Positions 1 to 5,343 of a stretch of 5,905 nt of DNA are shown here, piece after piece; the stretch's first letter is position 1; each line of letters starts with the position of its first letter. The notes under the pieces are model-generated. The model saw nothing but the letters and a program-made list of their open reading frames with translations, was not told the origin of the DNA and did no database searches. A program made the translations under genes and the position numbers. Location of the stretch: assembly GCA_023136725.1 (NCBI GenBank), contig JAGLQR010000123.1, positions 1 through 5,905 of the forward strand. Direction: 5' to 3'. Source of the stretch: Candidatus Aminicenantota bacterium. GTDB lineage: Bacteria; Acidobacteriota; Aminicenantia; UBA2199.

Positions 1-587
1 GTATTACAAAGCATTTTAAGATGATCCTGCCGGTTGATGATCTTGAAATAAAAGTAAATATGCTGATCAGGGAAAAAAGGTTCAAACGGTTTAAGAATGA
101 GGAGAATGATCGTTACAAAAAAGAGTATCAATTCATAGGAAACTTCAAAAAAGTATTCAGCTTATTGAAAAACAAAAAAAATATGAGATTTGGCCTGCAA
201 TCAGTCCTTAATGATCTCCGGGTACGATACCTTTTGAATCTTGATAAAAAGAAGAAAAGATCGTTTAACAGTTATTGGGCAAAAAGATTACTTTACGAGA
301 TTGCAATAAAGGCAAACAGATTCAGCTTCATCTATTCAGACAAAAAAGATGAAAAAAGGGCAATATTATTCGGTGAACTGGCGGTGGGAACTGAAGTGAA
401 TAAAAACTTATACAATTTCAGGCTAGCGTCGATCTATGCAGTATTCGGAAAAAAAAAGAGGTGCATTAAGATCATAAAACCTTTATTAAAAGAGGTTGAT
501 AATCTGATGGATTTCATAGAGAAAGATCCTAACTTCAACGAACTTCTGAAAGATCCGGATTTTATGAGTGTTTTTATTAATAAATAA
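1..587 (+). CDS. C-terminal part of a lysine-rich TPR end-of-group protein (5' partial)
   Basis: The reading frame is open from the left edge; an in-frame ATG at 21 has no Shine-Dalgarno-like sequence before it, so I read this as the 3' portion of a longer gene. Counting from that ATG (188 codons), roughly residues 117-188 look like a terminal tetratricopeptide unit: a helix pair around LYNFRLASIYAVFGKKKRC, then the ending DPNFNELLKDPDF at 169-181. This resembles the 'TPR end-of-group' pattern found at the C-terminus of many bacterial TPR and multidomain proteins. The first visible residues (ITKHF...DDLEIKVNMLIREK) loosely recall the last helix of a response-regulator receiver domain, but this is weak. 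About 30 of 188 residues are lysine, and several A-runs occur in the DNA. No catalytic motif or membrane segment is visible. The protein is probably cytoplasmic and involved in protein-protein contacts; its specific role is unknown. An ATG-21 start for a short complete protein remains possible. Confidence 0.6.
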   Translation, partial: ITKHFKMILPVDDLEIKVNMLIREKRFKRFKNEENDRYKKEYQFIGNFKKVFSLLKNKKNMRFGLQSVLNDLRVRYLLNLDKKKKRSFNSYWAKRLLYEIAIKANRFSFIYSDKKDEKRAILFGELAVGTEVNKNLYNFRLASIYAVFGKKKRCIKIIKPLLKEVDNLMDFIEKDPNFNELLKDPDFMSVFINK

Positions 588-670
588 TAAAAATATCTAT
601 AAACAGAAGATATGGCTTTTGCCTTGCTTGCTTTTGTTACCTATGTGCTGATCACTTAAGCATAATTAAA

Positions 671-780
671 ATTCGAAGCACGACGAGGTGAATTCGCCGT
701 GGCGAAGAGAAAGCAGCCTGGGCTGAACTCGAAATCCGAAACAAGCACGAATGCTCAAAGTACAAATGTTCCAAACATAA
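671..780. repeat. Dispersed-repeat-type phrase with TTCGAA, GCACGA and CGAAATCCGAAAC units
   Basis: The segment reads as short recurring words: ATTCGAAGCACGA at 671-683, CTCGAAATCCGAAACAAG at 729-746, then AAGCACGAATG and several CAAA/ATGTTCCAAA units. The 8-mer AAGCACGA occurs twice (676-683 and 743-750). Phrases of this style recur in intergenic regions of many environmental bacterial genomes, from memory rather than a search. About 45 bases of different character (684-728), containing two hairpins, separate the two halves and look like an insertion into the phrase. Confidence 0.4.
693..725. repeat. Pair of adjacent tight hairpins
   Basis: TTCGCC at 693-698 is followed after two bases by its exact reverse complement GGCGAA at 701-706. 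CAGCC at 714-718 is followed after two bases by GGCTG at 721-725. Allowing a four-base loop, these give 5-bp and 4-bp stems separated by a short A-rich linker. They lie inside the section that interrupts the repeat phrase. Function is unknown. Confidence 0.45.
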
Positions 781-805
781 ACATGAATGGATTGGCGGGA
801 CTTGG

Positions 806-833
806 GCCCCCAAACCCCTTAAAGGGGGCTTTT
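806..833 (+). terminator. GC-rich hairpin followed by T residues, terminator-like
   Basis: GCCCCC at 806-811 pairs exactly with GGGGGC at 824-829; alternatively CCCC at 815-818 pairs with GGGGG at 824-828 over a five-base loop. CTTTTATTT follows on the plus strand, as in an intrinsic terminator. It lies about 220 bases after the upstream gene's stop, so it could end a long 3' tail. The same C-run/G-run style is typical of dispersed palindromic repeats in this kind of genome, so the terminator role is tentative. Confidence 0.35.
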
Positions 834-847
834 ATTTCAGGGAGTTT

Positions 848-865
848 TCCCTCCTTCAGGAGGGA
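848..865. repeat. Short palindrome, CCCTCC-TTCA-GGAGGG
   Basis: CCCTCC at 849-854 and GGAGGG at 859-864 are exact reverse complements around a TTCA loop, with one more T-A pair outside. A related word (AAAGGGAGG) follows at 868-876. It lacks a T-run after the stem, so it is more likely a repeat-family palindrome than a terminator. Confidence 0.5.
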
Positions 866-886
866 TTAAAGGGAGGCCGGTCCCAC

Positions 887-927
887 AAAAGCAAAACAAG
901 GCTACGCCTGGAACTTCAATTGCTTTT
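887..927. repeat. Long-range stem with an inner hairpin
   Basis: AAAAGCAA at 887-894 pairs perfectly (8 bp) with TTGCTTTT at 920-927. Between them AGGC at 899-902 pairs with GCCT at 906-909 over a three-base loop. The left strand of this stem is also the right arm of the inverted repeat that begins at 621, so the two pairings are mutually exclusive. It lies about 85 bases before the lipoprotein start codon and upstream of that gene's putative promoter. Confidence 0.4.
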
Positions 928-955
928 TACGTATATTTATTTTGAATTAATCGGT

Positions 956-984
956 TTGCTTTTTGTTAAAAAAAACCATAGAAT
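956..984 (+). promoter_or_regulatory. Putative sigma70-like promoter of the lipoprotein gene
   Basis: TTGCTT at 956-961 and TAGAAT at 979-984 are separated by 17 bases. The -10 box matches the consensus at five of six positions; the -35 box at only three. Transcription would begin about 20 bases before the ATG at 1012, leaving room for the GAGG ribosome binding site at 1001-1004. AT-rich DNA produces such matches by chance, so this is tentative. Confidence 0.3.
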
Positions 985-1011
985 TACAAATTCCAATTAT
1001 GAGGCGGACAC

Positions 1012-1869
1012 ATGAATTCTAAGATAATTATTTTATTGATCACCATTTCCTTACTTTTCGGATGTGCTACAGCAAAAAAGAACAATGGTATTGCCCTGAA
1101 TTATTTTGAATATTCCAGGGGAATGTCATCCCCGACCCATGCAGATATTTATATGAAATACGAGGATAATGATTATACTCTCAGTGATGTTTTCATGGAG
1201 GATCAGTCTTTTTTTGAAGATAATTCCATAATTCCCAATGCTTTTTTAAAGCCACTTATAAATCTTAAGATTTCAGATGCAATTAAAGCTTTTACTGAAC
1301 CTTATTATAGTTATCGATTTATCCATTTTTTTAAAAATTATCCTAATTTCGGTATCGGTGTTGAGTTTATTCATCACAAGGTTTTCATGATGGACAAGGA
1401 TCAGAAAGTTCATTTAAGCGGAACATACAGGGGTGAGAATATTGATGAGCAAGTCAGGGTGGGGGATTATCTTGACCTTTTCACAATTTCACATGGAATT
1501 AACCATGCGTCTTTTCACCTTGTGTACAGATGGCTTTTCTCTCCATCTGCCAATGCTCCTGAGGGGAGATTCCAGCCATATGTAAATGTTTCATTCGGGC
1601 CTGCTATTCCACATCTTGAAATTGATACCGTTGAAGATGATGGAGCACGAAGGAGAGCATACTCATATCAGTCAGCCCTTACCAACTGGGGCTTCGGTTT
1701 CGGAACAGGGATAAGGTATAAACCCTGGAAAAAGCTAGGATTCTATCTCGAGTACAAACTTACCTATTCATATCTGAAAGGAATGCATTTTGATGAAATT
1801 ACCGGTACCCGGGTATCAGTTGATTTCCTCTCCCACCACCTCCAGTGGGGATTATCATTTATGTTTTAG
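1012..1869 (+). CDS. Outer-membrane beta-barrel protein with lipoprotein-type signal
   Basis: This 285-residue protein begins with a lipoprotein signal: MNSK, a hydrophobic stretch, then LLFGC with the lipobox cysteine at residue 18. The start is supported by GAGG at 1001-1004, seven bases before the ATG. The C-terminal half shows alternating hydrophobic/polar strands with aromatic girdles (FHLVYRWLF, FQPYVNVSFGPAIP, WGFGFGTGIRYKPWKKLGFYLEYKLTYSYL), and the last residues are LQWGLSFMF. A terminal phenylalanine after a final strand is the usual beta-signal of small outer-membrane barrels, so I infer an outer-membrane barrel of about eight strands or more. I see no catalytic motif, including no convincing PagL-type His-Ser-Glu arrangement, and cannot name a ligand. 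The region of about residues 20-100 is not obviously barrel-like and could be periplasmic or plug-like. It is apparently monocistronic; its 3' end overlaps the opposing propeller gene by 15 bp. Confidence 0.8.
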   Translation: MNSKIIILLITISLLFGCATAKKNNGIALNYFEYSRGMSSPTHADIYMKYEDNDYTLSDVFMEDQSFFEDNSIIPNAFLKPLINLKISDAIKAFTEPYYSYRFIHFFKNYPNFGIGVEFIHHKVFMMDKDQKVHLSGTYRGENIDEQVRVGDYLDLFTISHGINHASFHLVYRWLFSPSANAPEGRFQPYVNVSFGPAIPHLEIDTVEDDGARRRAYSYQSALTNWGFGFGTGIRYKPWKKLGFYLEYKLTYSYLKGMHFDEITGTRVSVDFLSHHLQWGLSFMF

Positions 1870-2931
1870 TTTAGATGATGTTTTTACATTCTCAGTAACT
1901 TCACTGAACTTTGTAAGATTCAAATTGTGGATGAAGCTTACATGCAGTTCCCACTCTTCCTCATCCTCATTCTCTATAAGCTGATAAAGCTTACCGTTCT
2001 TGATCGACATCGGATAAGGGCGAAGTGCTGTCTGGAATTTTAAAGGAATGAACATGCTGTGGATGAATTTCCCATTCTCATCAAATAAAAGAAATTCATA
2101 TTTTGTCTTATCCTTAGATTTGAAAGTTGAAACATATATAATATTATCTCTTTCAAAAACACTTGCAATGGCAGGCCATTCCTTTGGAAAGACAAGCATT
2201 TTTTTTATCGCATCATAAAACTGCTTCTGTCTCGGATCGTTCTTTATCTCATCATGTACAGATTGAACGTTCTCTTCTGTGAATTTTGCTCTCTTATAGT
2301 CACGTTTTATTGTCATAATCTCTTTTGCAGAAGAGTCGAATACTTTGATCTCAAATTCACTTCCGTTAACAAGATAAAGTTTATCATTGAATGTCATATA
2401 GTTTAAGGAGCTGTTCAGGACCTTTATCACACCCTTGCTGAACTGGGCTCCATCTTCCTGATTAAGAAGAGTTTTAATTTTATTGAGATCTTTGTCATAA
2501 AGATTGATCGATACATATCTGGTGTTATCTTTGTTACTTATTCCTCTTCCAACATATTTATCACCGAGAGGTTGATACAAAAAGGAGAAACCTCCTTTTA
2601 CTTTTATTTCATTGATATATTCACCATCTTTTGTGAAATATGATATTTTACTCATACTGTTTATCAGGAGTTTATCCTTAAGTGGTGTAATTGCGGCAAA
2701 CCTGTTAAATTCCTGAGGCCCTTCTCCCTTTTTTCCGAATTTTTTTATAAGTTTAAAATCTTTCAGTGAAAAAATATAAATAGTTATATCTTCTGTAACA
2801 TAAAGATTATTGTTGTCTATCACGAGACCTGTCGGTTTCAGCAGGTCAGGGAAGGATGTAACAACTTCACCTTTAATTGGCATTGTGAATAAAAGCGATA
2901 TAGCAATTAACATAAATATAATTCTTTTCAT
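1855..2931 (-). CDS. Exported six-bladed beta-propeller protein
   Basis: This 358-residue protein starts with a signal peptide (MKRII, a hydrophobic core, likely cleavage near MPIKG at 17-21). The mature part is built of repeated short strands of the kind LVIDNNNLYVTEDITIYIFS, each ending in a phrase such as LFDENGKFIHSM or YFTKDGEYINEI. GKKGEGPQEF at 66-75 matches the G-GxGPGEF signature typical of NHL-like and '6-bladed beta-propeller' (BF4222/DUF5128-like) proteins; the length fits that family. Such proteins are thought to be periplasmic or surface binding scaffolds; no active site is known or visible, so the ligand is unknown. There is no lipobox cysteine. The start is well fixed by AGGAGG (2936-2941) four bases before the ATG. 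It is transcribed divergently from the DUF5916 gene and converges on the barrel lipoprotein gene. The C-terminus is lysine-rich (SSKLKHK). Confidence 0.85.
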   Translation of the reverse strand: MKRIIFMLIAISLLFTMPIKGEVVTSFPDLLKPTGLVIDNNNLYVTEDITIYIFSLKDFKLIKKFGKKGEGPQEFNRFAAITPLKDKLLINSMSKISYFTKDGEYINEIKVKGGFSFLYQPLGDKYVGRGISNKDNTRYVSINLYDKDLNKIKTLLNQEDGAQFSKGVIKVLNSSLNYMTFNDKLYLVNGSEFEIKVFDSSAKEIMTIKRDYKRAKFTEENVQSVHDEIKNDPRQKQFYDAIKKMLVFPKEWPAIASVFERDNIIYVSTFKSKDKTKYEFLLFDENGKFIHSMFIPLKFQTALRPYPMSIKNGKLYQLIENEDEEEWELHVSFIHNLNLTKFSEVTENVKTSSKLKHK

Positions 2932-2935
2932 AACT

Positions 2936-2941
2936 CCTCCT
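2936..2941 (-). promoter_or_regulatory. Strong Shine-Dalgarno of the propeller gene
   Basis: On the minus strand AGGAGG lies four bases upstream of the ATG at 2931-2929. It is the only full consensus ribosome binding site in front of a gene in this window, and it fixes the propeller start. Confidence 0.85.
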
Positions 2942-2957
2942 GTAAATTGAACAAATA

Positions 2958-2963
2958 AGTATA
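2958..2963 (-). promoter_or_regulatory. Putative -10 box of the propeller gene
   Basis: On the minus strand the sequence CGTATACTTA contains TATACT, a five-of-six match to the -10 consensus, about 26 bases before the start codon. No good -35 box sits 16-18 bases upstream. The 8-mer GTATACTT is shared with the promoter proposed for the lpxH-like gene (5330-5337). Confidence 0.35.
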
Positions 2964-2980
2964 CGTTTTATTCATATATT

Positions 2981-3008
2981 TTGTTTTTATTATGGAAAAA
3001 ACTATACA
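2981..3008 (+). promoter_or_regulatory. Putative promoter of the CBM9/DUF5916 gene
   Basis: TTGTTT at 2981-2986 and TATACA at 3003-3008 are 16 bases apart, each matching the sigma70 consensus at four of six positions. Transcription would start near 3015, giving a leader of about 40 bases. Together with the minus-strand -10 at 2958-2963 this would make 2932-3054 a compact divergent promoter region. The match is modest. Confidence 0.3.
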
Positions 3009-3040
3009 ACATGAAATTTCGTACATATCTCCATATAACT

Positions 3041-3044
3041 AGGA
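3041..3044 (+). promoter_or_regulatory. Weak Shine-Dalgarno that bears on the start choice
   Basis: AGGA at 3041-3044 is four bases before an in-frame TTG at 3049 and ten bases before the ATG at 3055. The TTG spacing is tight and the ATG spacing a little long; I prefer the ATG because it is the stronger start codon. The two choices differ by only two residues. Confidence 0.45.
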
Positions 3045-3054
3045 ACCATTGAAA

Positions 3055-5295
3055 ATGAAAAAAGTTACAACTATATTATTTTTTATTATTTTTGCTATTG
3101 CTGCTGTTTTTCCGGATAATGAAGAGAAATCAAAACCTGATGGAACGATCTCAATTTATTCAGCCCCTTCAACAAATCAGAAGATAAAGATCGACGGTGT
3201 GCTTGATGATCCTGCATGGAAGGATGCAATTAAGATCGATATTAACAATGAGATCTACCCGGGAAATAATATTAAAGCGCCGGTAAGAACTGAGGGGTAC
3301 CTTATCTCTGATAGCGAGAATATTTATGTCGGTATAAAAGCATTTGATCCGGATATAAAAAAGTTGCGTGCAAATTATTCCGATCGGGATCAAATATGGA
3401 ATGATGATACGGTTGGAGTAGGTTTTGATACATTTAATTCCGGTAACAGGGCATTTTTTTTTGCTTCGAACCCATATGGCATACAGTGGGATCAGATATT
3501 CAGTAATGGCGGTCAATATGAAGATTCTGCCTGGGATGCGATCTGGGCTTCAAGCGGGCAAATCACGGATGAGGGATATGTCGTAGAATTCAAGATCCCT
3601 TTTAATGCAATACAATTCAGCGGGTCCAAAGAAGATAAGGAATGGGGTGTCATGTTCTTCAGGAGTTATCCCAGGAGTAAACGTCATATGATCGGCAACA
3701 ATCAAATGGACAGAGATAATTCATGCTGGATATGCCAGCTAAATAAGGTCAGAGGATTTAAAGATGCAACCCCGGGGAAGAATCTTGAATTTGATCCTAC
3801 TTTAACAGGAGTTCACAGTGAGACCAGGGAAGATTTTCCGGATGGATCAATGGAGACAGATCAGTCGAAGATCGAACCGGGACTTTCCGGGAAATGGGGG
3901 ATAACATCAAACCTTAATCTCAGTTTTGCAATTAATCCCGATTTTTCCCAGATAGAAGCAGATGCAGGGCAGCTTGATATAAATACTCAATATGCGCTTT
4001 ATTATGATGAAAAGAGGCCTTTTTTCCTTGAAGGAAAAGATTTCTTCAATACTCCAATGAGAGCTCTTTACACAAGGGCAGTGGCAGATCCGGACTTCGG
4101 GCTGAAACTAACAGGTAAACTCCATAAACATGCTTTGGGAATGTTCGTAACCCGTGATGCTACAACTAATCTCATTTTCCCGGGAGCAACCGGATCTGAT
4201 GATACTACCCTTGAGGAAAAAATATGGTCGAGTTCATTCCGGTACCGTTATGATATAGGAAGGTCATCAACGGTCGGAGTACTTATGACCGACAGAGAGG
4301 GTGATAATTATTTCAACAGAGTAGGGGGAATAGACGGACTTTTCAGGATATCCAAGAGTGATACTCTCTCCTTCCAGTTTTTGGGTTCATCCACGATGTA
4401 CCCAGATGAGATCTCAGAAGAATTTGAACAAAAATTTGGCAACTTCAATGGTACAGCTTTTTCTGCCAGTTTTCATCATCAAAAGAAAACCTGGAATGCC
4501 AGAGCAGCTTATGAAGATTTTTCTCCGGGATTCAGAGCTGATATGGGTTTCATGCCGCAAGTTAACTTCAGGAAAGGAGTTCTTGGAGGGAATTATATTT
4601 TTTGGGGAAAAGAGGGCGGTTTCCTTACTGCAATTACGGTTGGAGGAGATATTGATCAGACGACAGATCATGATGGTAATCTGATCGAAAGGGAGGCCCA
4701 GCTGGAAGTTGTATTTGAAGGGCCGATGCAGTCCGTCCTGGTTGCAAAATATGAAAAACGGAAATATATCTATGAAGAAACCGAATTCAATCAATCGGAA
4801 GGAGTTTTTGCGTTCCTTATCAACCCGGTTAAGAAACTAAGGATTCACTTTTTTGCATTAGCCGGAGACGGGATAGATTATGATCATGTCAGGGCAGGGA
4901 AGAAGTTGTATATTTCTCCCTCAATAAGATATAACGCAACTAAAAACTTTGAAATTTATGGTGTTTCAAACTTCAGTTTTTTACATATTGACGATGAATA
5001 CCTGTTTAAAGCTTATCTGAATGAATTGAGATTGATCTATTTTCTTAATAAAAATACGTTCTTCCGGGTTATTCTCCAATACAGTGATATCCGGAGGAAT
5101 GCCGACCTTTACGAAGATGAGGTCGACACAAGAGAGCAGGGATTATTAACACAATTTCTATTCTCATATAAACTTAACCCGCGAACAGTTTTATACTTGG
5201 GCTATTCGGATATATATGAAGGTTATAATCATATGAGTCTCCTTCAGAGTAATCGAAGCGTATTCCTCAAGATCGGCTACGCCCTGGTATTATAA
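3055..5295 (+). CDS. CBM9-like / DUF5916 outer-membrane protein
   Basis: This 746-residue protein (748 if the TTG at 3049 is used) opens with a signal peptide (MKKVTTILFF then a hydrophobic stretch, cleavage probably near residues 17-20). Residues about 42-230 form a carbohydrate-binding family 9-like, DOMON-type beta-sandwich, marked by IDGVLDDPAW at 46-55, then a YVGIKAFDPD strand and DDTVGVGFDTF. A CWIC motif lies at 224-227. The rest is the DUF5916 region: NPDFSQIEADAGQLDIN around 294-310, EKRPFFLEG at 319-327 and the YTR...FGLKLTGK stretch at 339-355 are its hallmarks. From about 380 on, amphipathic strands with many aromatics run to the end, as in a large outer-membrane barrel. Family members are common in Bacteroidota and relatives. 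Their function is not established; glycan binding is suggested only by the CBM9-like fold. The length is typical and no frameshift is seen. It is divergent from the propeller gene. Confidence 0.9.
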   Translation: MKKVTTILFFIIFAIAAVFPDNEEKSKPDGTISIYSAPSTNQKIKIDGVLDDPAWKDAIKIDINNEIYPGNNIKAPVRTEGYLISDSENIYVGIKAFDPDIKKLRANYSDRDQIWNDDTVGVGFDTFNSGNRAFFFASNPYGIQWDQIFSNGGQYEDSAWDAIWASSGQITDEGYVVEFKIPFNAIQFSGSKEDKEWGVMFFRSYPRSKRHMIGNNQMDRDNSCWICQLNKVRGFKDATPGKNLEFDPTLTGVHSETREDFPDGSMETDQSKIEPGLSGKWGITSNLNLSFAINPDFSQIEADAGQLDINTQYALYYDEKRPFFLEGKDFFNTPMRALYTRAVADPDFGLKLTGKLHKHALGMFVTRDATTNLIFPGATGSDDTTLEEKIWSSSFRYRYDIGRSSTVGVLMTDREGDNYFNRVGGIDGLFRISKSDTLSFQFLGSSTMYPDEISEEFEQKFGNFNGTAFSASFHHQKKTWNARAAYEDFSPGFRADMGFMPQVNFRKGVLGGNYIFWGKEGGFLTAITVGGDIDQTTDHDGNLIEREAQLEVVFEGPMQSVLVAKYEKRKYIYEETEFNQSEGVFAFLINPVKKLRIHFFALAGDGIDYDHVRAGKKLYISPSIRYNATKNFEIYGVSNFSFLHIDDEYLFKAYLNELRLIYFLNKNTFFRVILQYSDIRRNADLYEDEVDTREQGLLTQFLFSYKLNPRTVLYLGYSDIYEGYNHMSLLQSNRSVFLKIGYALVL

Positions 5296-5307
5296 ATATT
5301 CATTTTA

Positions 5308-5336
5308 TTGTCAAGATTATAGTGGTAATGTATACT
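5308..5336 (+). promoter_or_regulatory. Sigma70-like promoter of the lpxH-like gene
   Basis: TTGTCA at 5308-5313 and TATACT at 5331-5336 each match the consensus at five of six positions and are exactly 17 bases apart, the optimum. This is the best promoter match I found in the window. Transcription starting six to eight bases after the -10 box would fall at about 5342-5344, on or next to the ATG at 5344, implying a leaderless or almost leaderless mRNA. Confidence 0.55.
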
Positions 5337-5343
5337 TTAAAAG

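Larger units (their letters stand above)
621..902. repeat. Imperfect inverted repeat bracketing a 282-bp repeat mosaic
   Basis: The left arm at 621-637 (GCCTTGCTTGCTTTTGT) is nearly the reverse complement of the right arm at 885-902 (ACAAAAGCAAAACAAGGC). Nine bases match at the inner end (ACAAAAGCA) and six at the outer end (CAAGGC), with a short mismatched section and a one-base length difference between them. The DNA inside holds several unrelated repeat-like segments and no transposase. It could be a non-autonomous miniature element or a folded intergenic repeat. I see no clear target-site duplication, so mobility is inference only. Confidence 0.45.
588..1011. other. Non-coding intergenic stretch rich in dispersed-repeat-type sequence
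   Basis: These 424 bases carry no convincing gene. From left to right they hold an AT-rich spacer, the left arm of an inverted repeat (621-637), a TTCGAA/GCACGA-type repeat phrase (671-755) containing two tight hairpins, a C-run/G-run hairpin (806-829) followed by T residues, a second hairpin (848-865), the right inverted-repeat arm (885-902), a further stem (887-927), and finally the promoter and ribosome binding site of the downstream lipoprotein gene. The middle is visibly richer in G and C than the flanking AT-rich DNA. Confidence 0.75.

Noticed and set aside
21..23. ATG at 21 as the true start of the first gene
   Set aside because: There is no Shine-Dalgarno-like sequence before it and the frame stays open to the window edge, so a 5'-truncated gene is more likely, though not proven.
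593..613. ATATCT...AGATAT stem just after the first gene's stop as a terminator
   Set aside because: The stem is short and purely AT-rich apart from one G-C pair, and a G pair interrupts the T-run after it; too weak to call.
783..869. Small open frame of 28 codons beginning MNGLAGLGPPNPLKGAF
   Set aside because: It runs straight through the C-run/G-run palindromes; PPNPLKG...FPSF-type peptides are the usual false translation of such dispersed repeats. There is no ribosome binding site.
1831..1850. CCCAC...GTGGG hairpin near the convergent gene ends as a terminator
   Set aside because: The stem is only five pairs with an eight-base loop, lies inside coding sequence, and has no T-run immediately after it on either strand.
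1790..1984. Plus-strand open frame across the convergent junction
   Set aside because: Its serine-rich product is what the antisense of the propeller gene's 3' end gives; both overlapping real genes are far better supported.
3011..3052. A 13-codon open frame ending two bases before the DUF5916 ATG, resembling a leader peptide
   Set aside because: It has no Shine-Dalgarno of its own, and the putative promoter places the transcript start near or after its ATG. Chance is the simpler explanation.
3169..3516. Minus-strand open frame opposite the start of the DUF5916 gene
   Set aside because: It lies wholly within strong, family-matching coding sequence on the other strand and encodes no recognisable motif.
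4358..4794. Alternative frames on both strands within the DUF5916 barrel region
   Set aside because: They overlap the well-supported main frame, lack ribosome binding sites and show no protein-like pattern.
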